Assembly (NCBI GenBank): GCA_029204225.1
Contig: MU835154.1
Location: 1-41,416, forward strand
DNA: 41,416 nucleotides
Direction of reading: 5' to 3'
Source of the DNA: Diphasiastrum complanatum
Taxonomy: Eukaryota > Streptophyta > Lycopodiopsida > Lycopodiales > Lycopodiaceae
The notes under the pieces were generated by a model that saw only the letters and a program-made list of their open reading frames with translations, searched no databases and was not told the DNA's origin. Shown here in pieces: positions 23,801-33,145 of this stretch. A program made the position numbers and the translations under genes. Positions within the stretch are counted from its first letter, which is position 1, and each line of letters opens with the position of its first letter.

Positions 23801-24817
23801 ACCATCATTTGCGGTATAGATTACCTTCCTATCACCATCAAATGCCATTAAAGATGAAAAATACTCTTTATGATATGTCATATGAGAAGTGGCTCCACTA
23901 TCAATCCACCAAGGATCAATGTCTCCATGATTAGCCAACAAGCAAGATGACATAACAAAAGCATCATTTGAAAGAAGCTCATCCCCACCCTCATCAATAG
24001 TTAGATTGGTTTGCTTTTCCCCTTGATCCCTCTTTTTCTTGAAACAATCACTAGCAAAATGCCCTTTGACTCCACAATAGAAACATTTTAGCTTAGATCT
24101 ATCCTTCTTTTTGCCAAAAGTAGAGTGCTCACCTTGGTCTTGCCCTTTAGACCAATTGCTTTTACCTTTGCCCTTGAACTTGCCTTTAGAGAACATTGCC
24201 TCCTCTTCTCCTCCTTGAGATGTAGAAGATGCTCCCACTCTTGCTTGCAACCTGAATTCTTCAGCCAACAAGACCTCTTGCAAGTCTCCAACACTTGGTA
24301 AACATTTTTGGATAGCATAACTTTGAACAAGATTAGCATGATCATCCAACAAGCCATTGAGAATCACTTGAACAAGCTCCTCATTATTTATGCCATCATT
24401 AATGCATGCTAACTCATCATTCAATGCTTTAACTCTCAAAACAAAAGCATGTCCACTCTCACTCTTCTTTTGCATACAAGAAAAGATTTGCCTTCTTAAA
24501 GTCAACACTCTAGAAGTAGACTTGGATTCATAAACCTTCTTCAAGGCTTCCCAAGCTTCACTAGATGATGTGCACTTACCAACCTCTTTGATAAGCTCAT
24601 TTGTCACATTCATCTTGATCATGTGAAGGGCTTTCTTTGCCCTCTTGTCATACCTCAATTGTTCTTGAGGTGCCAAAGGTCTCTCCTCCACACCTACAAC
24701 AATATCCATCAACTCATTCATCTCAAGCAAAGACTCCATCCTTACTTTCCAAGTAGAATAGTTGAGGGAGGTAAGCCTATCATTGCTTTCCAACATGTAG
24801 CCTCCATTTGTAGCCAT
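20867..24817 (-). CDS. Copia Gag-Pol polyprotein, 1316 aa
   Basis: Encodes all proteins of a Ty1/copia retrotransposon as one frame. In order: UBN2-type Gag (about 10-190), CCHC zinc knuckle CFYCGVKGHFASDC (about 245-258), aspartic protease with DSGATSHM (about 306-313), pre-integrase zinc finger (VWHKRMGHLN ... CEECALSKSH, about 438-485), integrase with catalytic Asp in LLHSDIHG, second Asp in LRSDNGGEY and Glu in PQQNGVAERKN, reverse transcriptase with TFAPVAKM, KSLYGLKQAPRSWY and the active-site YVDDIILSG, then RNase H with DSDFAGD and SSSEAEYKAL. The start ATG has context GCAACATGG. The C-terminal frame runs through the polypurine tract and stops inside the 3' LTR. No frameshift or stop was found, and the length is normal for the family. 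Confidence 0.97.
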   Translation of the reverse strand: MATNGGYMLESNDRLTSLNYSTWKVRMESLLEMNELMDIVVGVEERPLAPQEQLRYDKRAKKALHMIKMNVTNELIKEVGKCTSSSEAWEALKKVYESKSTSRVLTLRRQIFSCMQKKSESGHAFVLRVKALNDELACINDGINNEELVQVILNGLLDDHANLVQSYAIQKCLPSVGDLQEVLLAEEFRLQARVGASSTSQGGEEEAMFSKGKFKGKGKSNWSKGQDQGEHSTFGKKKDRSKLKCFYCGVKGHFASDCFKKKRDQGEKQTNLTIDEGGDELLSNDAFVMSSCLLANHGDIDPWWIDSGATSHMTYHKEYFSSLMAFDGDRKVIYTANDGECAIKGIGTIPISLSTNRNIELKDVLLIPSITKNLLSVSQMLDKGFKVEFDGDACLIKKGCSIIAKGKRQGKLFKLDACVVANQVGCMANEQMSIQEVWHKRMGHLNYKALEVIAKKEVVRGLPKSLTCLNHVCEECALSKSHRLPYTRSISRSKMPFSLLHSDIHGVTTISNGGAKMYVTFIDDFSRFCWVYLLKSKDEVFDVFVKFKVAIETQFTTKIKCLRSDNGGEYISNKFKAFCDEHGIKREYTCPRTPQQNGVAERKNRTLCESAKAMRLNANLPKPFWSDALLCANFLCNRWPSVVLEGKTPFEALFGMKPNVKFLRTFGCICYFNITLDDRTKEDPSSRKGIFVGYSEVSKAYRIYVPSIKKVFISRDVIFDESNIPKVVSSDDGVVATNVLDDNGVDDTLDVDVEEASSSQIPRRTPRHKVKPSRLTYDGKGKQVVDGSNYAFLTSFDVPSCVDEARQKEEWIQAMDLEFEALMKNNTWRLVELPKGKSAIGCKWIFKVKTNQDGSINKLKARLVAKGYAQEHGIDYEETFAPVAKMVSIRVIISLATLYGWDLWQLDISNAFLNGDLEEEVYMEQPESYVSHSKPNHVCFLQKSLYGLKQAPRSWYARLNSFLLSQNFTMSEYDHSLYFRISANDVTILLIYVDDIILSGGNKEDIEDIKKALKKEFEVHDLGLLSYILGIEVIRTSQITFISQEKYAISILNRFHMVDANPIDTPMESHVKLTIRGNERSFEDITLYRKLIGSLIYLTITRPDLSYCVGRLSQFMQDPSIEHWKLGKRILRYISGTKDFGIVYRGSSPNLFGFSDSDFAGDLMDRKSINAHAIFIGDGAISWMSKKQATISLSSSEAEYKALTSCTKEMVWIKRMIMELHLLDFSESPIIFCDNLSAQSLASNPVFHARSKHIEVAYHFVREQVLAKEIKLEHVPSKECVADIFTKALGKDLFFKHRTSLGVLSKSMLKLVEEGV
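20872..20883 (-). promoter_or_regulatory. Polypurine tract of the intact copia
   Basis: The sense strand reads TTGAAGAGGGAG immediately before the 3' LTR, which primes plus-strand DNA synthesis. It also encodes the last residues (EEG) of the polyprotein. Confidence 0.85.
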
Positions 24818-25426
24818 GTTGCAATGATTGATCTCTGATCTTTGACCTGTTCCAATGCACTAAGCACTCTCTTGAATCAACAAATGAAACACAAGAAGAA
24901 ATCACAAAGATTTGGAACCTAAAACCTTACTTTTTCTCTCTTTTCCTCACTTTTTCCTCAATTTTAGCCACTAGTTTTATGATTTCTTGATCAAACCAAG
25001 ACCAAACCTCAATATACTTGCTTTTCCCTCACTCCTAAGATTGAAATACACTCTTGAATCATTCAGCAAACTGAAAATCAGAGGGTTACATCAATTTTGA
25101 AGTTTTTGACATGAAGAAGCAAGAAATTGAATCAAAAAACTATATGCTAGAATGGAAAACTAATAGGATCTTGTTGGATCTTGCATCTCCCTCTTTCCAA
25201 AACAAATTTTGTCTCCTTATTCTGATAAGTACAGAGGGAATTCGCCCTACTTCAATTGAAATGCATACAAATGATGTTTTGATCACAAAGATCCAATTTC
25301 TACACATAAATCAACAAGATTTTTAGCTAGAAACTTGATTGGAATGCTACAAAAGCAAACTCGCCCACAAATCTCTTCTAAATCTGGCAAAACCTGCACA
25401 TTTGGCCGCCTAATGCTCTGATACCA
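24818..25426 (-). other. 5' leader of the intact copia
   Basis: 609 bp between the primer-binding site and the Gag start, the untranslated leader that would contain packaging signals. Small open frames on either strand here look like chance. Confidence 0.8.
25415..25426 (-). promoter_or_regulatory. Primer-binding site, initiator tRNA-Met
   Basis: The sense strand reads TGGTATCAGAGC directly after the 5' LTR, complementary to the 3' end of plant initiator tRNA-Met, the standard copia primer. Confidence 0.95.
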
Positions 25427-26079
25427 TGTGAAAAACTCAGATCCAAAAGATGCTAAAGTTTCATAAAGATCTTGGCCATGGAAGTTATGCACATCTAGAT
25501 TGAAAAAATGATAGAAATTGTGATGTTAAGCATACTAAACATCAACTAAACATCAAAATCTGATCATAAGCTTCCACAAACAGAAACTTGCTGTCCCTGT
25601 CCGTACTTCAGAGCCTACAACCTGCATTTCACACGTGTGAAGCCATAGCAACAAAGAAATCACAATTCTAGTGGCTAGAATGCAAGATATGAACAAAAAA
25701 GTGAGAGAGAAGAAGATGGATCTTCAAAGAGCATAACATTCATTCAATAGAATGAAAATGAGATGTGTACATACTCGTGGAGATGGCTATTTATAGCAGC
25801 CATAGTGCCTCTTGGCCACTTGTCTTATGATAGGCTAAAATTGGGGCCCAATAGGATTCACCCATATACCTAGAAATTTGGTCAAATAGGAATGCACCAA
25901 ATTATGAGCCAATAGAAGAGCTCCACACTCGACCTCCTCTAATTAATGTGACCTCAAAAGTAGTGTACACATACTTTGGGCCTCTACATACATGTATGAA
26001 CCTATCTCTAACTTTTATTTGGCCATAGGCCTACAAAATCTCAAGTTAGGAAAATACTACTAGTTGACAATTTTTCACA
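25427..26079 (-). repeat. 5' LTR of the intact copia
   Basis: 653 bp, no difference from 20219-20871 seen by eye. It carries the same promoter-like TATTTATAG near 25787-25795. Confidence 0.97.
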
Positions 26080-26084
26080 CGGAG
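26080..26084. repeat. Target site duplication, right (CGGAG)
   Basis: Partner of 20214-20218. Confidence 0.95.
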
Positions 26085-27222
26085 TTGCAGAGCAAAAGAA
26101 GAGATCCATTGTTGAGATGGGTATGCCAAACACCTTTTGGGCAGAAGCTTGCAGCACAACTACACACATCCTGAATCGGTGTCCTACGAAACCTGTAAAA
26201 GGTAAGACACCTCCTGAAGCTTTTACTGGAAAGAAACCTAATATTCTTCATTTGAGAGTATTTGGTTGTGATGTTTATGCTCATATTTTTGATGAGAAAC
26301 GAAAGAAATTGGATGCAAAAGCTGTCAAGTGTATTTTCCTTGGATATGATGAGAAGGCCAAGGCATACAAGATGTATGATACAAATGCACAGAAGCTTGT
26401 GATTTCTAGGGATGCTACATTTGACAAGATGAGTCAAGGTGAACAATCTGAAGTAGTCATTGAACCGTTTGATGAGGGAGCGAAAGTACAAGTCAAGAAG
26501 GAAGTGGATCTTGATGCGGAAGATCCAACAGAAAAAGGCAAGTTTGATGCTGAAATTCCTAAGAGAGTACCTAAGTGGTACTTATCAGTTACAGGTGAGG
26601 CTAAGAAGGGAGATACTCCCGAATCTAGCGAACATGGAGAGCTTAGAAGGTCAAGCAGAAATCGGAAACCTCCTGCAAGGTTAGAGATGAATCTAGGCCT
26701 AATGGCATTCATGCAAAGGACCAAAAACCTTTCATGAAGCAAAGGAACACAAGGAGTGGCGTGCAACTATGGAAACAGAAATGGAGTCCATATCAAAAAA
26801 TAGGACATGGAACTTGGTTGAGCTACCTGATGGTAAGATGCCTATCACTTGCAAATGGATTTATAAGATCAAATATGGAACAGATGGGCAACTCAACAAG
26901 TACAAAGCATGGTTGACTGCCAGGGGATTTGAGCAGCAAGAAGGTATTGATTTTGAGAAAACCTTTGCACCCGTAGCTAAGATGGTAACCATACATTCTA
27001 TCATTGCTATTTCTACTTTCTATGGTTGGAAGATCCAGCAAATGGACGTTAAATCTGCTTTTCTTAATGGAGTGTTGAATGAAGAGGTGTATTTAGAACA
27101 ACCTCAAGGATATATTGAGTCAGGGAGAGAGCATCTTGTGTGTAAGCTCAACAAAGCTATCTATGGATTAAAGCAAGCACCACGGGCGTGGTACTCTTGC
27201 ATTGACAATCACTTAGCTCAAA
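26085..27222 (+). pseudogene. Plus-strand copia: integrase end and first part of RT (broken)
   Basis: Continues the copia interrupted at 20218. It starts in the integrase at the catalytic Glu segment (AEQKKRSIVEM), with a small deletion before MPNTFWAEA, then HLRVFGCDVYAHI, the linker RRSSRNRKPPARLEMNLGLM, and after a frameshift near 26735 the RT: WNLVELPDGKMPITCKWIY, FEKTFAPVAKMVTI, WKIQQMDVKSAFLNG, AIYGLKQAPRAWYSCID. The homology stops at about 27222, before the YVDD active site, where an LTR-like block begins. A matching RT end and RNase H on the same strand appear only at 34.29 kb, so this element may be one broken copy with about 7 kb inserted and roughly 150-180 residues lost. Confidence 0.9.
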
Positions 27223-27753
27223 TGCTCCTTGTGCTTGCTAATCCAAAAACTTTAACTATGGAAACCAAAAACTTGCAAACTTGAGAGCAAAAGAAAAACA
27301 CAATCAAGCGCATTAGTAAGTAGTGAATAACAAGTGAGGATGCTTCTCTCCGAAATTTGGTAGAGTTTTCTCCTTCTCATTAAGCATGAAGATTGAGTAC
27401 ATGAGGTGCCTTTTTATAAATGGGAAAGGCCCTTACCCCAAAATACTATTGGCTAATATGTACACTTATCTTATCCATTCATCTTGGAACCAATTTGAGT
27501 ACATTGGATTTCACATGATTCATGTGAGTCTCCATTTGGACCCAACTTAAAAGAGTTAACACTAAGTTTCTAACTCGACTTTGGGCCTCAAGTTTTATTT
27601 TAATTACAAAAGGACGCAAATCTATTATTCTAGTTACAACTCAACTTGCGTGCTCCTTGGGCCATGGGCTTATCGTGTAGGATGCCATGCCCTCACAACA
27701 TATTTTACTAGCCGATATTATTTATTTACAGAATGTTGGAAATACCCCCAACA
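27223..27753 (-). mobile_element. LTR-like block, boundaries uncertain
   Basis: On the minus strand it begins TGTTGGGGGTATTTCC (27753), very like the TGTTGGAGG start of the gypsy LTR at 9270. It has a TATA-like TTTATAAAAAG near 27411-27421 in sense direction. The left end could be 27223, where copia homology ends, or 27282 (TGAGAGC), a motif repeated just outside the right end at 27754-27760. No primer site, polypurine tract or clear 5-bp duplication was found. Confidence 0.45.
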
Positions 27754-27897
27754 TGAGAGCTTTTTCCAAAGCCTTCAACAAGCCTTTCAGCACGGCACAT
27801 CACCTTTTTCCACTTATCAGAAAGCTGAAGTTTATTTCAATAATTTATTCGATAAATCCGAAACAAAACCTGACCCTGAATTTTCTAAGACTGTTGA

Positions 27898-28023
27898 TAA
27901 TCTTGATCCAGATCCTAATTCTAACTCAAATCCTGAATCAGATTCTGATCCAAATCCAAATCTGGATCCCGATTTCGATCCAGATCCAGATCTTGAACCC
28001 AATCCTGAACTAGAAATAGACCC
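27898..28023 (+). repeat. Asp/Asn-Pro low-complexity coding repeat
   Basis: GATCC(A/T/C)GAT/AATCC-like hexamers encode alternating D/N-P, S-N and E-P residues (DPDPNSNSNPESDSDP and onward). This is a slippage-prone simple repeat kept in frame within the gag fragment. Confidence 0.85.
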
Positions 28024-28686
28024 ACCTCAACCACGATTTAAGTCCCATTCAGAAATCAAGTATGATTACTCTAAGGGAACGTGTTCAAATGACGCTAATA
28101 GCTATATCTCCCAGTTTGAATCCATAGCTGTTTCCAATAGTGAGGGAACGAATGCAAACAAATTACGCATATTTCCTGGTCTGCTACGGAAATAAGTCCG
28201 AATTTGGTACATCCAGATGGATCGTGTAGCCGTTAACACTTGGGATCTACTAAGAGAAGCCTTTCTCATCCAGTTTCGCAAGATTGGTTACTCTACCCGA
28301 GTGCTTGCACGACTGAACTCTGTCCAAAAGAAAGAGAAGGAGTCATTAAGAAGGTACACCCAAAAGGTAAACAACTTAATTGGAAAATTGATGGGTGTTT
28401 ATCCTGTTGCAATGCAGATAGATGGTACCTTGTAGGGCTGTCAAGTAAGACTGACATGTACTACCGACAAGGGCCCATGAATACCTTGGACAAAGTTATT
28501 GCAATAGCAGAAAATTATGAAACATCAAAGATTGCTCAGAAGTATCGTTTCAGCAAGAAGACAAAGAAGAAGTCATCTGCTTTATCTGATGATTTAAGCT
28601 CAAAAAAGATTCCTTCCGATAGCTTGGAGTCATCAAGCTCCCATGTTGATTTTGACATAAAGAGCTGAAATTCTTCCCAAGATGAT

Positions 28687-28691
28687 AAGAA
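28687..28691. repeat. Target site duplication, left (AAGAA)
   Basis: AAGAA here and at 34033-34037 flank the second copia element, and the gypsy-type gag resumes beyond it. Confidence 0.85.
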
Positions 28692-29491
28692 TGATGACAA
28701 TCGTGAACGCGAAACAATTCGGATGGATTTCAGATATGATTGCTGGTCACTGCCAACTGTATCATTCCTACAGTCCTCCAAAATCTAGACACACACTACA
28801 GATCTACATTTTGATTAACGCATCATTCGACAAAATTCAACCAGTGTGCGAAATTGATAAAATAAGTGAATGAGATACACGAATGATGGCGGACAACAAT
28901 TCATTCAAGATCAGACAAGATGAGGGTGATATGTGTGTAATGGCTACAACATCATCTATTGTTCTTCTCGTTTTTTGTGTCTTATATGACAGATCCACAC
29001 AGCGCATTGGCGTGAGAGAAGCAGCGCTCTCTCACGAGTAATGTCTCATTTACTACTTTTTTTTCTTTTGCTTACTAGAATTAGACTTGTTATATCATGC
29101 ATCAACCAGGAGGTATATAGTCGCGTCGTGTAACTTCTAGATTAGAGTGATTAAGCATCTACAACTAGTCACAAAATTACAAGAGTGGCAGATTAGCCAC
29201 GACCTAGAGTGTATCTGCTGATGTCATGATATTAGATCAGATATTTGTACTTCTTGGTACTTGCATGATCTTGCTGATCCCTTTTTTTTTTTTGGAACGT
29301 GAGGGTTGAAAAAGACGTCGCGAAGATTTTTGTGTCGCTTCCTGTCTTTTGACTTTCGCATCGTCTGACGTCAGGCTGTTCGCAAACTTTTTTGCTTCGT
29401 GTCTTTTGACTTTCACATTCACGAACATTTTCATCACAGTGAGGGTTGAAAGCTAGCAAATCTTTGGTAATAGAAACCTTCTGTTTCTTCA
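28692..29491 (-). repeat. 3' LTR of the second copia (800 bp)
   Basis: Plus strand from TGATGACAATCG to CTGTTTCTTCA. It aligns along its whole length with 33146-34032. Near its right end it carries two related sub-repeats with GTCTTTTGACTTTC and TCGC/TTCAC motifs. Confidence 0.93.
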
Positions 29492-29499
29492 GCTCTCTC

Positions 29500-30552
29500 T
29501 CAAATCATGATAGCTCCATCTGTCACTGGTGGCAGATCATAGTACTGTCTCTCCAGAACTTCATAGCCGACAGGATCATCATTGGACATTGTCCTGCTCT
29601 CATCACATCTGACATCTCTCATTGTCTTCACAGTGTTTGTGTCTGGCATGTAGACTCTGTAGTATGACAAATTGTTGTCATAATCTACTAGACATCCTCG
29701 TTCATCTTTCTCATCAAGCTTCTTTTGAAGCTTATCATAAATATGTGCATAAGCTGCACAGCCAAAGATTCCGATGTGAGACAGGTTGGGCTTTCTACCC
29801 CACCATAATTCGTGTAGTGTTGTGTGAGGGACACCAGACTTCCTTGTCCTGTTTTGGATATATGCCATGATGCGTGATGGCCTACTCGAAAGCTCCAAGG
29901 GTACATATATACCCTTGGAGCTTTTGAGTAGCCCCTCACGCATCTGGAAGCTACCATTAGGGTCCTAATTTTCCTCTCTGCAACACTGTTGTGCTACGGT
30001 GTGTAGGCTACAGGCCTTCTATGAATGATGTCATGATCATTACAGAAGTCAGCGAAGCGATTCGAGACGTATTCGCCACCTATATCTGTCCTGATCTGCT
30101 TCACTTTGTTGCTTGTGCATCTCTCTACATAATTCACGTATTCTGTGAATTTATCAAGTGCTTCTGATTTATTCTTAATGAAGTACACTCTGAAAAATTT
30201 ACTATAATCATCAATGAAGTTTATGTAATATTTTGAGCCTCCTACTGAGATCACATTGAAAGGCCCACAGATGTCAGAATGCACTAACTTCAGAATCTTG
30301 GTCGTTCTATAGGAGTCTTTAACAAATGGAGTGCGTGACATCTTACCCTTCAGACATGCATCACAGGTGGTTGAACTGGTTGCATTCGAGATGCTGACCC
30401 CTGTTATAGCTCCATGATGGCTTGCTTGGTAAAGTGCCATTGAGTTCATGTGGCATAGTCTCTTGTGCCACAGAGTATCTGGCGAATCATCATGAGTCTG
30501 ATGCACCTAATCTGTAGGTAGGCGTACCTTCATGTGATATAGATTACCTTTT
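29500..30552 (-). pseudogene. Integrase of the second copia (broken)
   Basis: From 30552 downward on the minus strand it shows NLYHMKV, the pre-integrase zinc finger (LWHKRLCHMN ... CDACLKGKM) and the core with LKLVHSDICGPF, INFIDDYSKFFRVYF and RTDIGGEYVSNRF (usually RSDNGGE). A stop sits before NSVAERK at about 29993, then come the C-terminal SRIMAYIQNRT and LSHIGIFGCAAYAHIYDK segments. Interruptions occur near 30509, 29993 and 29945. Both Asp and the Glu segment are recognisable, but no functional protein could be made. It ends without any RT downstream. Confidence 0.9.
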
Positions 30553-30560
30553 TGTTGGCT

Positions 30561-31644
30561 GATTCTAACGAATCCCTAAGGTACTCGGACAGAGCAACTC
30601 AAGAGCACCTCTCACGTTAGACCTAGGAGATCTTTGTGAAGATGAGAGTAACGAAGATTGAGAGCCGAGTATGAGAGCCAAGGAATACTAGATAATACTG
30701 TCAAGTAGGAACTGTGTAAGCCTCATGGTGAATCCCAGAAGATGGAATGACCATGTAGGAACTAGTATTTCTAGGCTATTGTAATAAATGTAAGTAGACC
30801 GCTCTTAAAGAAAGTAGAGTGAGGCACCTTTTGATGGTGACCTCTAGTGGAGAGCATTATTCCAATTGTAAGTTGTGAAATGTGGAAACTCCACTAGGAT
30901 GCTACCTAAGGCGCTCTCTTGCTTATTTAAGAGACTCCCTCTTTGTGAAGAAGAGTTGTATCTACTCCATACTAATAAGAAGATTTTCCATGGGTTTGAT
31001 GCTACACTAAGCTCCTTGATCATGATGGTTTTCTTGAGTGATGCCCCTATGATCATGCCCTTCCATTCATATTGTGTGTGGTTGTGGACTTAGAGTGGAT
31101 TAGTTTTCATTTCTTGTTTGTGGATTAATGTAGGAATCAGCATTCAAGTAAACTAAATAAGCTAGAAATGTGACATAAATCTTGCATATCCTCCAACACT
31201 CTAGTTTTTGATGTTCTTGGGATGTCCAAGAATCAAAAGACTGGTTGGTTTCTTGATTCTTGGACCTCTAAAATGCTGTAGATTAGTTCTTGTTTCTTGT
31301 TTTGTCAATTTATGCAAGTATAGTAGTGCTTAGGACTTGATTTCAGTTCATTTTTGCAGCAAAGTAGACGTAGGAATCCATCGTTGTTCAACTGAACAGT
31401 AATGTAGATAATTTGTTGAACGCATTGGATTGCGTTTTGGTTGATTATGCATGTGCATTCAGTTCAAGAGAGACCCACCCGGATGTCCTCTGACAGGCAA
31501 GACATTAATACTACAAAGATAATCTGTCCCTTCTGCCTAATTTTGGGGCTTTAAACAAGAAAGAATAATTGTAAGCAACAGCCCACCGACTCTCCTAATA
31601 GGCAAAAGAAGAAGCAAGCAAAAGAACACGAGTAAACAGATTCT
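30561..31644 (+). mobile_element. 1.07-kb insertion in the second copia, flanked by GATTCT
   Basis: Between protease and integrase, the plus strand shows GATTCT at 30561-30566 and again at 31639-31644. Removing the 1072 bp between them brings the protease end and the NLYHM segment of integrase into proper order. The insert ends GAGTAAACA but begins AACGAATCCC, so LTR termini are not classical. A TATTTAAG box at about 30926-30933 and AATAAATG at about 30784 suggest a plus-strand solo LTR. It contains no recognisable protein. Confidence 0.6.
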
Positions 31645-32030
31645 ATATGAAGAGCACCTGTCAACACTTTTCTTTTGTCTTGAGTGATAAGGGTACTGGT
31701 ACTGGCATCAACCACGTTACATGCTTCATCAGAAAATGTCACACGCATTTCTACATCAGCTATTCTTGCCACAGAAAGCAAGTCTTGCTGCAGTGTAGGC
31801 ACAAACAGAACGTCTTCGAGTTGCCTGTCCCTACCATTGGTGTTGAGCCACAATGAACCAATACCGTTCACTTGATGTTTAGATCCATCTCCAAGAACTA
31901 TGAATCTTGATGGATCAGCACTTTGGAAATCAAACATTATTCGTCTTGATGTCACGAAGTGTGAGGTAGCTCCTGAGTCTAGGACCACCTCTTGTGTGTC
32001 AGGCACTGACGCTGCACATAGATCTGCCAA
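31645..32030 (-). pseudogene. Aspartic protease region of the second copia
   Basis: Begins MADLCAASVPDTQEVVLDSG and holds the active-site DSGATSHF, then the conserved IGSLWLNTNGR, LEDVLFVPTLQQDLLSVARI and RKVLTGALH. The frame is open for the whole domain, but it lacks upstream fusion to Gag because of stops near 32045. Downstream it runs into the 1.07-kb insertion, which adds a spurious hydrophobic tail. Confidence 0.9.
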
Positions 32031-32159
32031 ATGTAGGTGGTCAAACTATTTCTGTTCATTCTCTCTTCGTCCATTTTTGAGCTTTCTGGCACCTCGACAT
32101 AAGACAAACTGTTGTTGTTCTCCTGTCTGTTCTATGCTGATTTGTTCCTTGGATTCAGA

Positions 32160-33131
32160 CGACAATCCATGGTTGCATGACCCTTCTTGTGACAGTGGAT
32201 TCACTCAATCTTTGGATTGAGCTAGCATATATCAACTGTGTGCCCATCTCTTTTGCATCTCACACAAGTCTTCTTTTCTCCACCTTGTTGTTTCGACCTC
32301 TCTTTGCTCTTCCAGTTGCCTTTGCTGGTCCCCTCTTATTGCTGATCATGATCATGTCTTTGATTCGACTCCCTCTTATGCTTAAATTGTTTCTTGGCAT
32401 TTTCTTTGTTGTCGTAGAGGGCTTGGTTGGAACCATCCTTGTGATCAAGGTGATCTCTAGACTCGACTTCCTCTTGAATCTCGACAATTGTCTTTTCGAG
32501 GGTCATTGTAGGATCTTTCGCAAGCAGGGTTCTGGTTGTCTGGAAAGATCTAAGCAAGGCTCTCAACAGGTAAGTGAGCTGCTTCTCAGTTGACATTGCA
32601 TTCTCTATTCCAAATTTATGTAGTGATAGAAATAGATGCTTCATCTTCCTTACAAAAGAAGTAAGGTCTTTTCCATCCCACTGTAGATTTGTCAGCTGAT
32701 CTTCCAGCATCATTATTTGACTTCTTGATTTCATTTGAAATCTCATGAGCAGTGTATCCCACATCTCCTTTGCCTTGGAGAGTGTAGCCAGGTCAAGCGT
32801 GAGACTATCTTCAATGGAAGATGATAGCAAGGCTACTACCTTGTCATTTTCTCCCTCCACTCGTGTAGCTCTTTGCCTGATGTCATAGGCATCTCCTCTG
32901 CGCCATCCACCCAGGAGAATAATCCTTCACCCTTTAGTATCAATGATGTCTTTACTTTCCAAGCTAGAAAGTTAGATCCTGCAGAATCCAGAACTGTACA
33001 GATCTTGCTCTATATGCTGCTGATTGAAGCCATTGCTTCTGAAGTGTGTTCTCTTGTTGATGGGTGTTTGTTTGAATGCTTGGTCTCCTAGATCTGATAG
33101 CCTTTTGGCTATGTCAGACTATGACAAGGTT
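32160..33131 (-). pseudogene. Gag of the second copia with two zinc knuckles (broken)
   Basis: The main open stretch is 32336-32860, a UBN2-type Gag (AKEMWDTLLMRFQMKSRSQI, LRALLRSFQTT, EEVESRD). The N-terminal part (about 32861-33115) is recognisable in other frames (for example WVDGAEEMPMTSG). After a frameshift near 32336 come a complete knuckle CVRCKRDGHTVDIC (about 32231-32275) and a second one whose first Cys codon is now a stop (IHCHKKGHATMDC, about 32165-32205). Confidence 0.85.
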
Positions 33132-33144
33132 GGCTCTGATACCA
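33132..33144 (-). promoter_or_regulatory. Primer-binding site, initiator tRNA-Met
   Basis: The minus strand reads TGGTATCAGAGCC one base after the 5' LTR end. Confidence 0.93.
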
Positions 33145-33145
33145 T

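Larger units (their letters stand above)
20219..26079 (-). mobile_element. Complete Ty1/copia retrotransposon, apparently intact
   Basis: A 5861-bp element with two LTRs of exactly 653 bp (20219-20871 and 25427-26079). They show no difference by eye and end TGTGAAAAA ... TTTTTCACA. It has a tRNA-iMet primer site, a polypurine tract, one uninterrupted 1316-residue Gag-Pol frame and a perfect 5-bp target duplication. Identical LTRs, an intact frame and a clean duplication show a very recent insertion into an older copia's integrase. All functions for a copy-and-paste cycle are present, so it could be autonomous; whether it is transcribed cannot be seen here. It is the youngest large layer of the nested region. 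Confidence 0.97.
27754..28691 (+). pseudogene. Ty3/gypsy-type gag fragment, part 1
   Basis: An open stretch from about 27754 encodes an N-terminal region (FFQSLQQAFQHGTSPFSTY) and an Asp/Asn-Pro-rich low-complexity segment (27898-28023). It then runs into a Retrotrans_gag-like domain: ISQFESIAVSN, LRIFPGLLRK, a stop, WDLLREAFLIQF, KEKESLRRYTQKVNNLIGKL. Two stops and a frameshift (28193-28200, about 28436) break it. It leads into a Lys/Ser-rich linker and is split at 28691 by the copia element at 28692. The W-x(6)-F and ESLRRYTQ-like signatures are typical of Ty3/gypsy rather than copia Gag. It continues at 34033. Family-level assignment is tentative. Confidence 0.7.

Noticed and set aside
20856-24838. 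Plus-strand frames opposite the intact copia
   Set aside because: Antisense shadows of the 1316-residue Gag-Pol frame.
8487-27753. That the LTR-like blocks at 8487-9270 and 27223-27753 are the two ends of one gypsy element
   Set aside because: They share only the TGTTGG start and general layout; the bodies do not align, and the RABA gene lies between them.
30844-31093. Short frames inside the 1.07-kb insertion
   Set aside because: The sequence has LTR-like regulatory motifs and no protein similarity.
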